A stretch of DNA of 38,691 nucleotides from contig NZ_JAFBDK010000025.1 in NCBI RefSeq assembly GCF_016908195.1, forward strand, positions 1-38,691. Reading direction: 5' to 3'. This stretch comes from Jeotgalibacillus terrae (GTDB lineage Bacteria; Bacillota; Bacilli; Bacillales; Jeotgalibacillaceae). Of this stretch, positions 38,600 to 38,691 are shown one piece after another (the first letter of the stretch is position 1; every line of letters starts with the position of its first letter). Below the pieces are notes generated by a model. That model did no database searches, was not told where the DNA came from, and saw nothing but the letters and a program-made list of their open reading frames with translations. The translations under genes were made by a program, and so were the position numbers.

Positions 38600-38691
<92 letters not shown>

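Overview
The window looks like chromosomal DNA of a spore-forming, low-to-moderate GC Bacillales bacterium (Bacillaceae/Planococcaceae grade). Evidence is the strong AGGAGG-type ribosome binding sites, sigma-A promoters, sporulation genes (spoVR, yhbH, prkA), cre-type CcpA sites and a 16-gene tRNA block behind a 5S rRNA. From memory, the order of the right half (5S-tRNA block, queG, yhbB, trmL, prkA, yhbH, then yhcT, yhcX, pgcA, yhcYZ, an azoreductase and spoVR) follows the yhb-yhc-yhd part of the Bacillus subtilis map. The window is therefore a conserved backbone with local insertions, not a mobile island. No transposase, phage gene or CRISPR array was seen.

Layout. 0-5.5 kb: tatA, a dicarboxylate/amino-acid symporter, a cysteine-free relative of arsenate reductase, kynBU (tryptophan/kynurenine breakdown) and, divergent from it, a small membrane protein plus an aldo/keto reductase. 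5.5-11.2 kb: a CorC/CNNM-type transporter behind an elaborate 200-nt leader RNA, a 21-bp tandem repeat array, a GH13 alpha-glucosidase, a SulP transporter and a 42-codon membrane peptide under a cre-overlapped promoter. 11.2-20.8 kb (minus strand): Nudix hydrolase, azoreductase, SpoVR, quinone-reductase-like dehydrogenase, two-component system YhcYZ, phosphoglucomutase and the GNAT-nitrilase fusion YhcX. 20.9-28.6 kb: bdbC with a thioredoxin-like partner, pseudouridine synthase, several flavin reductases, a RocB-family peptidase and a purine permease. 28.6-36.3 kb (mostly minus): yhbH, small proteins, prkA, an NfrA-like reductase, trmL, yhbB and queG. 36.3-38.7 kb: a B3/B4-domain protein, then 16 tRNA genes and a partial 5S rRNA on the minus strand.

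How the genes work together. PrkA, YhbH and SpoVR match the YeaG-YeaH-YcgB set that recurs across bacteria; all three lie within 20 kb here. Six separate flavin- or NAD(P)H-dependent reductases suggest strong capacity against quinone and electrophile stress. TrmL, QueG and the B3/B4 protein are translation-quality functions next to the tRNA block.

The least ordinary material is non-coding. It comprises the structured leader of the CorC-type gene, where a hairpin lies between the Shine-Dalgarno site and a TTG start; four dispersed copies of a roughly 175-bp repeat; a 100-bp imperfect palindrome; the 21-bp array; and several terminators that overlap stop codons. Family assignments come from motif recognition only, because no database search was possible.
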